A stretch of 64,000 nt of DNA, from the NCBI GenBank assembly GCA_026390435.1, contig JAPLFY010000041.1, positions 54,218 through 118,217 on the forward strand, in the 5' to 3' direction. The DNA is from Pseudomonadota bacterium (GTDB lineage: Bacteria; Bdellovibrionota_B; Oligoflexia; Oligoflexales; CAIYRB01). The translations under genes and the position numbers were made by a program. Positions 55,859 to 64,000 of this stretch are shown here, one piece after another; within the stretch, counting starts at the first letter, position 1, and every line of letters begins with the position of its first letter. Under the pieces are notes generated by a model that was not told where the DNA came from, made no database searches, and was given only the letters and a program-made list of their open reading frames with translations.

Positions 55859-56344
55859 CTAAACTCGGACACCGTAATCCGCAAAGATCTGGCGGTTCAG
55901 GGCAAGAAAGTCGGCAGCGAAAGCATACTGACTGAGCAAACTCTCATCCCAATGACCGAGGAAGGCCGCTGCAATAAACACTGCCTCGATCGTCGCCAAA
56001 CCAGCGTCAGGATCGCGATTCTGCTTATTGCGGCGCGGGTAAGCCGTCACAAAACCCGGGGGTATCCTCACTAATTGCGGCATGGGCTCGGCCACCTGAC
56101 GGAGCACTGCGGCAAGGCGCTTCCAGGTGCAGTCGATGGCTGAAAGGGTATGCACGGGGCTCTCACGCCGAGGCAGTGCGTCCAGCGACGCACCCTCGGG
56201 ATGCAAGAGCATCTCACCTGCCAAGGCCGGAAGGGGCTTGCCACGATGATACCGTACGATATCCAGATCTGGGTGCCCGGCTAAGGGCAGAATAGTGCAC
56301 TTGTTGATACGCTCGCTGCGATCAACCAAAATTTGAAACCGCAT
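55859..56344 (-). CDS. Tsr3/DTW-like (SPOUT-fold) RNA-modification-related protein
   Basis: 161 residues. The central MLLHPEG and AIDCTWKRLAAVL blocks, then RIPPGFVTAYPRRN, GLATIEAVFIAAAFLG and FAADFLALNRQIFADYG, follow the order seen in Tsr3 (DUF367) and DTW-domain proteins, which transfer an aminocarboxypropyl group from SAM to rRNA or tRNA. The final block is closest to Tsr3; the YPRRN...GLATIEA stretch is closest to DTW proteins. The N-terminal Cys cluster of DTW enzymes is absent. It starts two bases after the hyperacidic gene, so the pair is co-translated. Assignment is moderate. Confidence 0.55.
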   Translation of the reverse strand: MRFQILVDRSERINKCTILPLAGHPDLDIVRYHRGKPLPALAGEMLLHPEGASLDALPRRESPVHTLSAIDCTWKRLAAVLRQVAEPMPQLVRIPPGFVTAYPRRNKQNRDPDAGLATIEAVFIAAAFLGHWDESLLSQYAFAADFLALNRQIFADYGVRV

Positions 56345-56346
56345 AG

Positions 56347-56703
56347 TTAGTCGTCGTCTTCGTCTTCTTCATCGCCGACATCGTCGTCGTGATCGTCTTC
56401 GTCTTCGTCGTCGCTTTCGGGCTGGTCATCATCATCGTCCAAGTCCGCCCCCACGCCAGCTGCACCTTCGGGGAAGGGAATCTCGCGATCGGAATCGTCG
56501 TCGAAATCGGCTTCGTAGACTTCGTCCTCCTCGTCGCCTTCGCGCTCGAGGAATTCCTCTTCTTCTTCTTCGTCCATCTCGTCGATGTCGTGTTCATCTT
56601 CAGCCAAATCCTTGCGGCGCTCGAGCCATTCTTTGGCTTGGTCGTCGGAATCAAAGCCGGCCTTAACGATACGTCCAGATTGGATGTGATAAACCTTCCA
56701 CAC
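56347..56703 (-). CDS. Hyperacidic small protein
   Basis: 118 residues from GTG 56703, with AGGTGG six bases upstream. The first ~33 residues form a small module (WKVYHIQSGRIVKAGF, then QAKEWLERRKDL). From residue ~34 to the end about 53 of 85 residues are Asp or Glu, ending in an Asp/Glu run. The tail must be disordered and strongly negative, as in histone-like or ribosome-mimic chaperones, or DNA-mimics. It precedes the Tsr3-like gene, so binding of a basic partner in ribosome assembly is one idea (inference). Family not recognised. Confidence 0.7.
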   Translation of the reverse strand: MWKVYHIQSGRIVKAGFDSDDQAKEWLERRKDLAEDEHDIDEMDEEEEEEFLEREGDEEDEVYEADFDDDSDREIPFPEGAAGVGADLDDDDDQPESDDEDEDDHDDDVGDEEDEDDD

Positions 56704-56789
56704 TGCGAGCCACCTTCCTGGTTCATTAGGGAATTGTTGCGACGGTCAGATGACGACCACGACCGTGCGGATAACACGAGCCTTATTAA

Positions 56790-56818
56790 TATTCAAACGC
56801 AGACCTTAGGGCTGTCAA
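56790..56818 (-). promoter_or_regulatory. Promoter candidate for the hyperacidic/Tsr3-like operon
   Basis: On the minus strand TTGACA (56818-56813), a perfect -35, is followed after 17 bases by TGAATA (56795-56790), a fair -10. It lies about 90 bases before the GTG start. Confidence 0.55.
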
Positions 56819-57253
56819 GATAGGGGCAATAAATTCAGTCGTTTATGAGGAAAAAATTACCCAGAACAGCAACACACGCACACCCCTCCATGCTACCTTC
56901 GGGTGACCTGCCGTTTACTTTAGCCCTTATTCATTCACTTACGATGAAGCCTAAATCGACATCCATAAATATCAGTAAAATCATATTGTTACCTGAATGC
57001 GCCAACCCACGATTCGCTCACTATCAAATGAGTTCTAGCAGTGATGGTCACAGGCAAGGCTTCGATCCCAAGAGTGGACCAAAAAGTAGCGGGCTTTTCC
57101 GCGCAGTGATCCGACTTGGGACTACTGGACGACCCTGAACTGCTAAGAAGCGTCGATCAGCCTGTTGGCTTTGAATTCAGCGGGCAAGGTCGCCACATAG
57201 CTAGCCAGGAAGCCATCCCGTGCTCGCTAGGGAGAGATTTCTTGAGAAGCTGT
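56819..57253. other. Non-coding stretch between the hyperacidic gene and the EVE gene
   Basis: About 435 bases. Two plus-strand frames of 97 and 81 codons exist here, but the first lacks a ribosome-binding site and recognisable content, and the second runs into the EVE gene on the opposite strand. I see no RNA gene. The only element I support is the terminator-like hairpin at 57081-57102. Confidence 0.5.
57081..57102 (-). terminator. Candidate intrinsic terminator of the citrate synthase-EVE operon
   Basis: Read on the minus strand, GCGG-AAAAGC-CCGC is followed by TACTTTTT. The stem is short (4 bp) but the T-rich tail is right. It lies about 150 bases past the EVE-gene stop. Confidence 0.4.
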
Positions 57254-57760
57254 TTACACCTTTTGCGGCTTACCCAGCTTCAATATCAGTGCTCCATGTG
57301 CCGGACTAACAGGCTGAATGGAGAGCCGCGCGCCGCGCTGCAATACCATCAAACCAAGTAAGCCTGGCTCTTCACGCATCTGACTTAGCAAGACCGGACT
57401 ACGGAAGCGGGCCTTAGCCTGAACGGCCACCATGCACCAGCGCGAGACGCCGTCTTTGAAAGATCTCTCATCGTAGTAGGCACTGCTTGGATCTAGCGCA
57501 GTGTCGTCAGGATGAGCCTCCCTAACGACTGCAGCCAGGCCTACAATACCCGGCTCGGCGCAGCTACTATGGTAGATGAAACACTGGTCACCCAGCTTGA
57601 ATTCATCACGCATGAGATTGCGCGCTTGGTAATTACGCACCCCCTCCCAAGACGAAGTCTGGGCGGGGGATGCGAGCAAGTCATCTAGGCTGAAGGTCAC
57701 CGGCTCCGTCTTCATCAACCAGAAGCGCGGTGACCTTGCAGCGGCGGCTGCCGCTGACAT
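57254..57760 (-). CDS. EVE-domain protein (THYN1-like)
   Basis: 168 residues. After an Ala-rich start come the EVE landmarks: FWLMKTEPVTFSLDDL, WEGVRNYQARNLMRD, GDQCFIYHSS and GIVGLAAVVREAHPD. EVE domains are PUA-like and bind modified bases in DNA or RNA; some are linked to restriction systems. The ATG overlaps the citrate synthase stop (TAATG), so it is translationally coupled to it. No restriction genes are near, so a housekeeping role is more likely. Confidence 0.9.
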   Translation of the reverse strand: MSAAAAAARSPRFWLMKTEPVTFSLDDLLASPAQTSSWEGVRNYQARNLMRDEFKLGDQCFIYHSSCAEPGIVGLAAVVREAHPDDTALDPSSAYYDERSFKDGVSRWCMVAVQAKARFRSPVLLSQMREEPGLLGLMVLQRGARLSIQPVSPAHGALILKLGKPQKV

Positions 57761-59049
57761 TAGGTTCTCTGATTCATAGGAACATAGATACGCTCACTCT
57801 CGCCCGTATAGATCTGACGTGGGCGATCGATGCGGCCTTCACCGTCGCGATGCATTTCCATCCACTGGGCCAACCAACCTGGTAGACGGCCCAGTGCAAA
57901 CATCACTGTGAACATCGGGGTTGGGATACCCATAGCACGGTAAATCACGCCCGAGTAGAAGTCGACGTTCGGGTAGAGCTTGCGATCGACGAAATATGGG
58001 TCGCTGAGAGCTGCCTCTTCCAGGCGCTTGGCGATCTCGAGCAACGGATCCTTGCGGTTCATTTTGGCGAGGATTTGGTCGCAGGCCTTTTTGATTACTT
58101 TAGCGCGTGGATCGTAGTTTTTGTAGACCCGGTGACCGAAGCCCATCAAACGGAAGCCTGAGTTCTTATCTTTGGCCATCGCTATGGCTTTTTTTACGTC
58201 GCCGCCATTGCGATTGATCTCTTCCAACATCTCCATGACTTCTTGGTTGGCACCACCGTGTTTTGGTCCCCACAGCGCTAGAATACCGGCTGCGATGGAA
58301 GCAAAAAGGTTAGCGTCAGACGAGCCGACCATGCGTACGGTCGAGGTGGAGCAGTTTTGCTCGTGATCAGCATGCAGAATGAGCAGCATGTTGAGGGTCT
58401 TCACCATCTCTTCGTCGACTTCGTATGGCTCGGAAGGGACCGCAAACATCATGTAAAGGAAGTTGGCGCAGTAATCGAGCGAGTTTTTCGGGTAGATGAC
58501 TGGCTGACCGATGGATTTTTTATAGGAATATGCCGCAATTGTGCGGATTTTCGAGAGGACGCGCGGCATCAACTGCGCGACTTGCGCATTGTCATGCGGA
58601 TCGAGCCACTCTGGGTAGTAGCTAGACAGCGAACACACCATCGATGACAGAATCGCCATGGGGTGAGCCGTCGATGGATAGCCGTCGTAGAAATGCAGCA
58701 TATCTTCGTGAATCAGGGAGTGACGGGTCAGCATTTCGCGAAAATCATTCAGCTCGACCTGATTAGGCAACTTGCTATTCATGAGGAGGTAGGCTGTCTC
58801 GACGAAGGTCGATTTTTCAGCCAATTGCTCAATTGGGTAACCGCGGTAGCGCAGTATGCCCTTTTCGCCGTCGATAAAGGTAATTTCACTCTTGCAAGCG
58901 CCGGTGTTGCCGTAACCCGAATCTAGGGTGACGTAGTTAGTTTCAGCGCGTAATTTGCGTATATCGATAGCTTTTTCATTCTCAGAGCCAACAACTATTG
59001 GCAGTTGGTAGGTCTTGCCTTCCAATTTAAGTTCCGCGAAGTCACTCAT
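57760..59049 (-). CDS. gltA: Citrate synthase
   Basis: I start at ATG 59049 (GGAGAGGAAG upstream); the longer frame from 59118 adds 23 unlikely residues. The 429-residue protein has the type I/II citrate synthase motifs HADHEQNCSTSTVR, GPKHGGANQEVMEML, GHRVYKNYDPRAKVI and the late DFYSGVIYRAMGIP. It joins oxaloacetate and acetyl-CoA. It is co-transcribed with the EVE gene and divergent from polA, with 134 bases between starts. Confidence 0.96.
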   Translation of the reverse strand: MSDFAELKLEGKTYQLPIVVGSENEKAIDIRKLRAETNYVTLDSGYGNTGACKSEITFIDGEKGILRYRGYPIEQLAEKSTFVETAYLLMNSKLPNQVELNDFREMLTRHSLIHEDMLHFYDGYPSTAHPMAILSSMVCSLSSYYPEWLDPHDNAQVAQLMPRVLSKIRTIAAYSYKKSIGQPVIYPKNSLDYCANFLYMMFAVPSEPYEVDEEMVKTLNMLLILHADHEQNCSTSTVRMVGSSDANLFASIAAGILALWGPKHGGANQEVMEMLEEINRNGGDVKKAIAMAKDKNSGFRLMGFGHRVYKNYDPRAKVIKKACDQILAKMNRKDPLLEIAKRLEEAALSDPYFVDRKLYPNVDFYSGVIYRAMGIPTPMFTVMFALGRLPGWLAQWMEMHRDGEGRIDRPRQIYTGESERIYVPMNQRT

Positions 59050-59183
59050 GTTGCTTCCTCTCCAGTACGACTTAGTTACGGGATATGGTACATAAATACC
59101 CACCGTAAGGCAAACCACTGAAATAGCTTTTGCTTTCCGCTTAACAATGAATTAACTGAGAAAATTAGGCATTCGAGGACTCA

Positions 59184-62042
59184 ATGACACCGCAGCGGCT
59201 TTTTCTTGTCGATGCCATGGCTATCGCCTTCCGGGCTTATTACGCCTTCGGCGTAGGCAGGCCCCTGACCACCTCCGCAGGCCAACCCGTTTCGGCTTTG
59301 TTCGGTACTGCTTTATTTCTCCAAAAACTGCTCACAGAGCAGCGTCCAGACTATATGGTGATCGCTCGCGATATGCGCCAGCCGACTTTTCGCCACGAGA
59401 TGTACCCAAAGTACAAAGCCAACCGCACCGCGATGCCAGAAGACCTAGCGGCACAGATGCCGCACCTGGAGCGGCTCCTTAATGCCTTCGGCTGCCCCAT
59501 GCTGGGCCAGCCTGGCTTTGAAGCCGACGATCTTATCGGCACATTGGCGCGCCGCTGGGCCAGCCCAGACCTGCACGTCTACATCGTCTCTGGTGACAAA
59601 GACTTCATGCAGCTGATCGACGACCACACCTTTCTCTACACACCCAAAAAGGGTGAAGAGGCAACGATCATCGGTCGGCAGGGAGTCTACGATAAATTTA
59701 GCTGTACCCCAGAACAGGTGATCGACTGCCTCGCCTTGATCGGAGATGCATCAGATAACGTACCCGGCGTGCCGGGCATCGGTGACAAAGGTGCAAGCAA
59801 GCTCATTGCCGAGTATGGAAGCCTCGACAAGATCTTGGACAACATCCCTCTCATCAATAACAAAAAGATGCGCGAAGCCCTGCTCAACGGCCGCGATCTT
59901 GCTTATTTGTCGAAGAAATTGGTGACAATCCGTACCGACGTCGAGATCCCACTTGAATTGGCAGACGCGGCTTGCGATCCCTTCACTGCCGTGACCAGGC
60001 AGGAGCTTCGCGACCTGTATGAGGAGCTAGAATTCACTGGGCTGAGCAAGAAAATTGACAACTTACTTCAAGAGCAAAACAAGCAAGCCGTTACCGGTGA
60101 TTCCAATCACAACTCGGACTCCGCCGCACCCGCAATGCCGACGCAGGCACCACGCGCTGACTCCAGCGAGCCAAGCGAGCCGGGGGAGCCAAACACGGCC
60201 AGCAAATTAGAGCCTCGGCGTGCACTCGATACGGTCCTAGGCTACCAATTAGTCAACACCCAGAGCGGACTTTCGGAACTGATTACGATTCTGAATCAGG
60301 CCCGCGTATTTAGCTTCGACACCGAGACCACCGGACTCAACATCAACTCAGATCGTCCTATCGGCATCAGCTTTTCGGTGCAAAGTGGCGCAGCCTTTTA
60401 CCTGACCCTAAATGCAAAGCAGCTAGTCGGCCTCGTACCAGAAGATGTCATTCAACAGCTAGCAACAGTGTTAAACGCGACGGATCCTGTAAAAGTTGGC
60501 CACAATATTAAGTTCGACCTCCAGATGCTCAGCAACATCGGACTTAAAGTTAAAGGTCCGTTTGTCGACACCATGATCTGCGATTGGCTGCTCGATACTG
60601 GCAGTCGCCAGCATGGGCTTGATGCCTGCTGTTTACGCCATCTCAATTACGAAAAAATCAAGACTTCCAGCCTGATCGGCGACCGCGGTCAATTACCGAT
60701 GCTGGCCGCAGACATCCAAGAACTGACACGTTATGCCTGCGAAGATGCTGATTTGACACTGCAGCTTTACCAGCATCTGCTCCCTCTGATCGAAGCCGCT
60801 GGATTAAAACAAGTGCTATTCGATATAGAGATGCCGCTAGTGCCCGTCCTTGCGACTGTGGAACAAAACGGTGTCCATATCGACCGTGGCGAATTACAGC
60901 GTCTGTCTCGTGAGCTTGCAGCCATGAGTGACAAGCTAGTGGATGAGGTGCAAAAGTTAGCCGGTGAGGACTTCAATCTCAACTCGACTAAACAACTTGC
61001 CGAGATTTTATTCAATAAGCTCAAGATTCATGAACAACTCGGCATCAAGAATCTCAAGAAAACTAAGAGTGGCTTCTCTACCGATGAGTCCGTACTTAGC
61101 CGTCTAACGGCTCACCCACTGCCGCGAGCACTGCTTGAATATCGCAGCATCACCAAACTCCAGGGCACATATGTCAACGCTCTGCCTGAGTTGATTGAGC
61201 CCGTGACTGGACGAGTGCATACCTCGTTTCATCAAACAGGTACTGCCACTGGTCGTCTGAGCTCGTCCGCACCAAATTTGCAGAATATTCCGATCCGTTC
61301 AGACTTAGGTCGAGAGGTCCGCAAAGCCTTTACCGCCAGCACCAGTAATCACCGAATTATTGCAGCAGATTACTCTCAAATTGAGCTGCGACTGCTAGCC
61401 CATCTGGCGAATGAAGAAGCCCTCGCACAAGCCTTCGCCAGCGGCGCAGACATTCACCGCAGCACTGCGGCTAAGGTCTTCGGGGTAGCCCCAGAGGCGG
61501 TCACCGACACCCAGAGGTCGCGGGCCAAGGCCATCAACTTCGGCATACTTTACGGCATGGGGGCTAGGCGACTAGCAGCAGAAACGGGCACTACCGTGGC
61601 AGAAGCGGCGGCCTTTATTGACCGTTATTTCGCCTCCTATCCTGGCATCAACGCTTTTATAGATGCGACTATTCGTGAGGCCCGCGCCACCGGCATGACT
61701 CGCACCGTCACTGGCCGCCAAAGACCGGTGTTGGGACTATCTGACAGTAATCAAAGGAATGTGGTCGCCGCGGAAAACATCGCCGTGAACACGAGGATCC
61801 AAGGCAGCGCTGCGGACCTCATCAAAATAGCTATGATCGAGATCGATCAACGCTTAACTCAGTCTAAACTGCAGACTAAGATGCTGCTGCAAGTGCATGA
61901 TGAACTAGTTTTTGAGAGTCCTTGCTCAGAAATTGATATCGTAGTGCCGATGATTAAACGCTCGATGGAGCAGGCCATGACATTATCAGTCCCCCTGGCC
62001 GTATCAGTGGGCGTCGGCAACAACTGGTTAGAGGCGCATTAG
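59184..62042 (+). CDS. polA: DNA polymerase I
   Basis: 952 residues. The 5'-nuclease domain is residues 1-~295 (FLVDAMAIAFRAYYA, GFEADDLIGTLA). A low-complexity Ser/Pro/Glu linker (~300-345) precedes the 3'-5' exonuclease, whose catalytic residues are all present: FDTETTG (D379, E381) and YACEDAD (Y517, D521). The polymerase domain has motif A DYSQIELR (D729), motif B RAKAINFGILYGMG and motif C VHDE (D906). Proofreading should therefore be active, unlike in Taq-type enzymes. GAGG lies five bases before the ATG. Confidence 0.97.
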   Translation: MTPQRLFLVDAMAIAFRAYYAFGVGRPLTTSAGQPVSALFGTALFLQKLLTEQRPDYMVIARDMRQPTFRHEMYPKYKANRTAMPEDLAAQMPHLERLLNAFGCPMLGQPGFEADDLIGTLARRWASPDLHVYIVSGDKDFMQLIDDHTFLYTPKKGEEATIIGRQGVYDKFSCTPEQVIDCLALIGDASDNVPGVPGIGDKGASKLIAEYGSLDKILDNIPLINNKKMREALLNGRDLAYLSKKLVTIRTDVEIPLELADAACDPFTAVTRQELRDLYEELEFTGLSKKIDNLLQEQNKQAVTGDSNHNSDSAAPAMPTQAPRADSSEPSEPGEPNTASKLEPRRALDTVLGYQLVNTQSGLSELITILNQARVFSFDTETTGLNINSDRPIGISFSVQSGAAFYLTLNAKQLVGLVPEDVIQQLATVLNATDPVKVGHNIKFDLQMLSNIGLKVKGPFVDTMICDWLLDTGSRQHGLDACCLRHLNYEKIKTSSLIGDRGQLPMLAADIQELTRYACEDADLTLQLYQHLLPLIEAAGLKQVLFDIEMPLVPVLATVEQNGVHIDRGELQRLSRELAAMSDKLVDEVQKLAGEDFNLNSTKQLAEILFNKLKIHEQLGIKNLKKTKSGFSTDESVLSRLTAHPLPRALLEYRSITKLQGTYVNALPELIEPVTGRVHTSFHQTGTATGRLSSSAPNLQNIPIRSDLGREVRKAFTASTSNHRIIAADYSQIELRLLAHLANEEALAQAFASGADIHRSTAAKVFGVAPEAVTDTQRSRAKAINFGILYGMGARRLAAETGTTVAEAAAFIDRYFASYPGINAFIDATIREARATGMTRTVTGRQRPVLGLSDSNQRNVVAAENIAVNTRIQGSAADLIKIAMIEIDQRLTQSKLQTKMLLQVHDELVFESPCSEIDIVVPMIKRSMEQAMTLSVPLAVSVGVGNNWLEAH

Positions 62043-62043
62043 C

Positions 62044-62841
62044 ATGAGTGATCCACAACTGCCACCATCCGGTACTGTCGCCAATTCCGCCGAGGACCTG
62101 ATCGCCGGTGGTAAAGTGATGTCGATTTGGGACCATCTTTCGGAGCTACGGTCGCGGGTCACCCGCGCCTTGCTGACGGTGTTTGTCTCATTTGGCCTGG
62201 CTCTGGCCTTTGTCGATCCCATCATTAATATTTTGAAGCAACCCTTGCTGGCCGTGCTACCTGCCGGGTCTAAGGGCCTACACTTTACTGGACCTCTAGA
62301 CGTCTTCATGGTCGACATGAAGGTTGCATTTCTAGTGGGCGTCGTGTGCGCTTGTCCATTCTGGCTTTATCAATTTTGGAAATTCTTTGAGCCGGCTTTA
62401 TACCCACGTGAGCGGCGTTTCATCTTGCCCTTCATGCTAGCATCCGTGGTGGTGTTCTGCGTCGGCATTGCTTTCTGCTACTTTTTGATTCTTCCGCTTT
62501 CGCTGAAATATCTAATCGGTCTGGGAATGGAAGTCGGCGAACCCTTGATTACCATCAAGGACTACGTCTCGCTACTAACCGTGCTCATTTTTGGCTTCGG
62601 AGTGGTGTTTGAGATTCCGGTACTTATTGTGCTCTTAGCCATGCTCGACATCATTTCCGTCGAGGCTCTCATTGCATATCGGCGCTTTATCATACTCGCG
62701 ATTCTACTGATTTCCGCGATCATAGTGCCGCCAGATCCGATATCGCTGGTGGCTCTAGCCATCCCCGTATACGGCATGTACGAACTATCGATTGTAGTCA
62801 TCCGCGCATTAAAGCGTCGCGACGCTGGTCAAAGTGGATGA
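62044..62841 (+). CDS. tatC: Sec-independent protein translocase TatC
   Basis: 265 residues, six membrane helices. Conserved N-terminal WDHLSELRSRVTRALL carries the signal-peptide contact region, and FEPALYPRERRFILPF follows the second helix. The C-terminus is basic. It begins one base after polA stops, so the two genes are likely co-transcribed. TatA and TatB are not in the window. Confidence 0.95.
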   Translation: MSDPQLPPSGTVANSAEDLIAGGKVMSIWDHLSELRSRVTRALLTVFVSFGLALAFVDPIINILKQPLLAVLPAGSKGLHFTGPLDVFMVDMKVAFLVGVVCACPFWLYQFWKFFEPALYPRERRFILPFMLASVVVFCVGIAFCYFLILPLSLKYLIGLGMEVGEPLITIKDYVSLLTVLIFGFGVVFEIPVLIVLLAMLDIISVEALIAYRRFIILAILLISAIIVPPDPISLVALAIPVYGMYELSIVVIRALKRRDAGQSG

Positions 62842-63602
62842 AATATTGCTGGCGACAACTCCTCCAAGTAGCAGCCCTGGGGTTCGGGGCCGCACTCGTC
62901 AGCTCTTATGCATTATCTGCTGAAAAAAACGGCAGAGTAGCCACAGACGGAACGATGAAAACAGCCGTCTGGAGTTTCGGTATCACTGGTGCTCAGGAAA
63001 ACCTAAAGGCTGCCGGCAACAATCAATTGATCGGTACTAGTGCCGCTGTTCAAATTGGTTACGGACACATCGCGCGCGACTGGCTAGCTAATTTCAGCGT
63101 TGATATCTTGCAAGGACCGTATCAACCCACCTATGACAGCCAGTTACAAGTTGATCATTCGGGTTTCGGATTTACTGCCTGGACTGGGTTGAGTGCACAA
63201 AACACAAATGTGAGGAGCCCAGAGGGCGGATATGGTTTTGCTCTTGGTCTGAGCTACGGAGCACTGACAGGTCAAATGATGGGACGCAATCGTCGTGACG
63301 ATGGTCAAGGTACTGCTGCTGATCGAGCATTAATCGACTCTTACACAAGCCATGTGAGTAAACTATCCATCATACCAGGTCTGTTTTTCACCTGGCTTGA
63401 TCAGGCCAGGCCGACAGGCAATACCCCTGAACTTTTGATGACCCGCATCGAGGGGATCGTCCTACTGATTGGTGCAGCTACGCCGATTGCAGCAACTTAT
63501 AATACGTCCTACACCAAGGGCACTAACGAAGTTATCCGTGAACACGGCAGCCTCTCTGGCTACAGTATCGTTGTAAATCTCACAGCTTTACTCGGTGTTT
63601 AA
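62838..63602 (+). CDS. Exported envelope protein, probable beta-barrel
   Basis: 254 residues. A signal peptide is cut near YALSA (about 28). The mature part alternates Gly/aromatic-rich strands (SAAVQIGYGHIARDWLANFSVDIL, GFALGLSYGALTG, GYSIVVNLTALLG), which suggests an outer-membrane barrel of eight to ten strands. The terminus is Val rather than Phe. Its ATG overlaps the tatC stop (ATGA). No family recognised. Confidence 0.6.
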   Translation: MKYCWRQLLQVAALGFGAALVSSYALSAEKNGRVATDGTMKTAVWSFGITGAQENLKAAGNNQLIGTSAAVQIGYGHIARDWLANFSVDILQGPYQPTYDSQLQVDHSGFGFTAWTGLSAQNTNVRSPEGGYGFALGLSYGALTGQMMGRNRRDDGQGTAADRALIDSYTSHVSKLSIIPGLFFTWLDQARPTGNTPELLMTRIEGIVLLIGAATPIAATYNTSYTKGTNEVIREHGSLSGYSIVVNLTALLGV

Positions 63603-63613
63603 CTTGCGGCAAG

Positions 63614-63826
63614 TCAACCAGCCTTAGCTACTTTGGGCTCTGCGCTAGGCAGCGCATCCGGCTTAGCGTGGCCGTCGCGCTGCAGCGATGCGTCATCGTT
63701 ATGGTTATTGGCAGGGGTAACTTTCGCCCCCCCATCAGCGACCACTGCAGTCGTAGTTTCTGCCACCGGATGTGGCTGTTCCAGGCGCTTTTTAAGCCTA
63801 GGACCTGGAATCACCACAAGACGCAA
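63614..63826 (-). CDS. Possible small basic/low-complexity protein
   Basis: 70 residues from TTG 63826. The N-terminus is basic and hydrophobic (LVVIPGPRLKKRLEQPHP); the rest is Ala/Asp/Pro-rich like a linker. The same frame is open upstream to a stop at 63893-63895 with no ATG. An ATG at 63904-63906 gives MGLGKFVT then stops in another frame, so the true 5' end is unclear or a frameshift has occurred. Confidence 0.3.
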   Translation of the reverse strand: MRLVVIPGPRLKKRLEQPHPVAETTTAVVADGGAKVTPANNHNDDASLQRDGHAKPDALPSAEPKVAKAG

Positions 63827-64000
63827 AATCGGTTTGGTCCGCCTGGGTGGCCGCGCCGGGAATCTTCTGCAGAAAAGTTTAAGTAACGAACTTACCTAGG
63901 CCCATCGACAAGGCCCTGTTTTCACTGTCGCGCGGTCAAATTTTTGTGAATAGTTATAACTGGTAAGCCGCTTAACTGCCCGGCAGGGCTCTATGAGCCC
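63827..64000. other. Right-edge segment with no supported gene
   Basis: No coding region can be supported. A short minus-strand frame is open from the edge to 63903 but is too short to judge. GGGCTC-TAT-GAGCCC (63986-64000) is a perfect hairpin at the very edge and may end a transcript from outside. AGTTATAACT (63952-63961) is a 10-bp palindrome. Confidence 0.4.

Noticed and set aside
56389..56823. A 144-codon plus-strand frame opposite the hyperacidic gene
   Set aside because: Its Val/Phe-rich product is the expected shadow of Asp/Glu codons on the other strand.
57061..57070. TTCGATCCC resembling a tRNA T-loop
   Set aside because: The flanking bases do not form a T stem and no acceptor or anticodon arms can be drawn.
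56845..57138. A 97-codon plus-strand frame in the largest non-coding stretch
   Set aside because: No ribosome-binding site, no recognisable composition, and it runs over the terminator-like hairpin.
57254..57760. EVE gene as part of a restriction or defence island
   Set aside because: It is coupled to citrate synthase and has no methylase, restriction or helicase neighbour.
60130..60210. Repetitive Ser/Glu/Pro codons in polA as a possible insertion
   Set aside because: It lies at the normal linker between the 5'-nuclease and exonuclease domains and keeps the frame.

Overview
The window is a dense chromosomal segment of a Gram-negative bacterium with an outer membrane. The evidence is a Tol operon, an Omp85 protein, TamB, TatC, many lipoproteins and a LysM transglycosylase. 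Base composition looks balanced, near 50% GC by eye. Several families (an AgmX/PglI-type C-terminal domain, Cys-rich secreted proteins, a TPR-SpoIIE phosphatase, a TMTC-like transferase) suggest a Bdellovibrionota/Oligoflexia or other former deltaproteobacterial lineage; this is inference. I see no rRNA, tRNA, CRISPR array, transposase, integrase or prophage. The window reads as core genome with lineage-specific genes mixed in.

Layout. 1-1314: a rhomboid protease running off the left edge. 1516-5791: a lemA-TPM-TPM operon, a Cys-repeat lipoprotein and an MltD-like transglycosylase. 6028-11927: metH and maf overlapping, then purD. 12156-13657: a YqjD/YqjE-like pair converging on an AgmX-type lipoprotein. 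13884-20315: a receiver-TPR protein, an ExeA-like ATPase with an altered Walker B, and TamB. 20318-26253, opposite strand: a HEAT-repeat protein whose N-terminal half resembles large lipid transfer proteins, a lipoprotein and a TPR-SpoIIE phosphatase. 26470-29460: an Omp85 protein. 29497-33394: a secreted GH1 glycosidase divergent from galT-galK. 33502-36784: a lipoprotein, a secreted GDPD and an M28 peptidase. 36793-39382: an XPB-like helicase with a Bax1/DUF790 nuclease. 39472-45191: a secreted protein divergent from a HEAT-HEPN protein, a diheme lipoprotein and a Cys-rich secreted protein. 45232-50787: a TMTC-like membrane protein, an alpha/beta hydrolase, a lipoprotein, fabG and a fabH-like gene. 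50829-55748: tolQ-tolR-tolA-tolB followed by a divergent RelA/SpoT-like protein. 55859-56703: a Tsr3/DTW-like protein and a hyperacidic protein. 57254-59049: citrate synthase with an EVE-domain gene. 59184-63602: polA, tatC and a predicted envelope protein.

How the genes fit together. Envelope biogenesis dominates: TamB/Omp85, Tol, MltD, Tat, LemA/TPM and many lipoproteins. The most interesting unexplained units are the LLTP-like gene and its neighbours between tamB and the Omp85 gene, the Rel-like gene at the end of the tol operon, the HEAT-HEPN/diheme pair, the XPB-Bax1 pair, and the hyperacidic/Tsr3-like pair. Several start codons were moved from the longest reading frame on Shine-Dalgarno, signal-peptide or promoter evidence; each case is noted in its entry.
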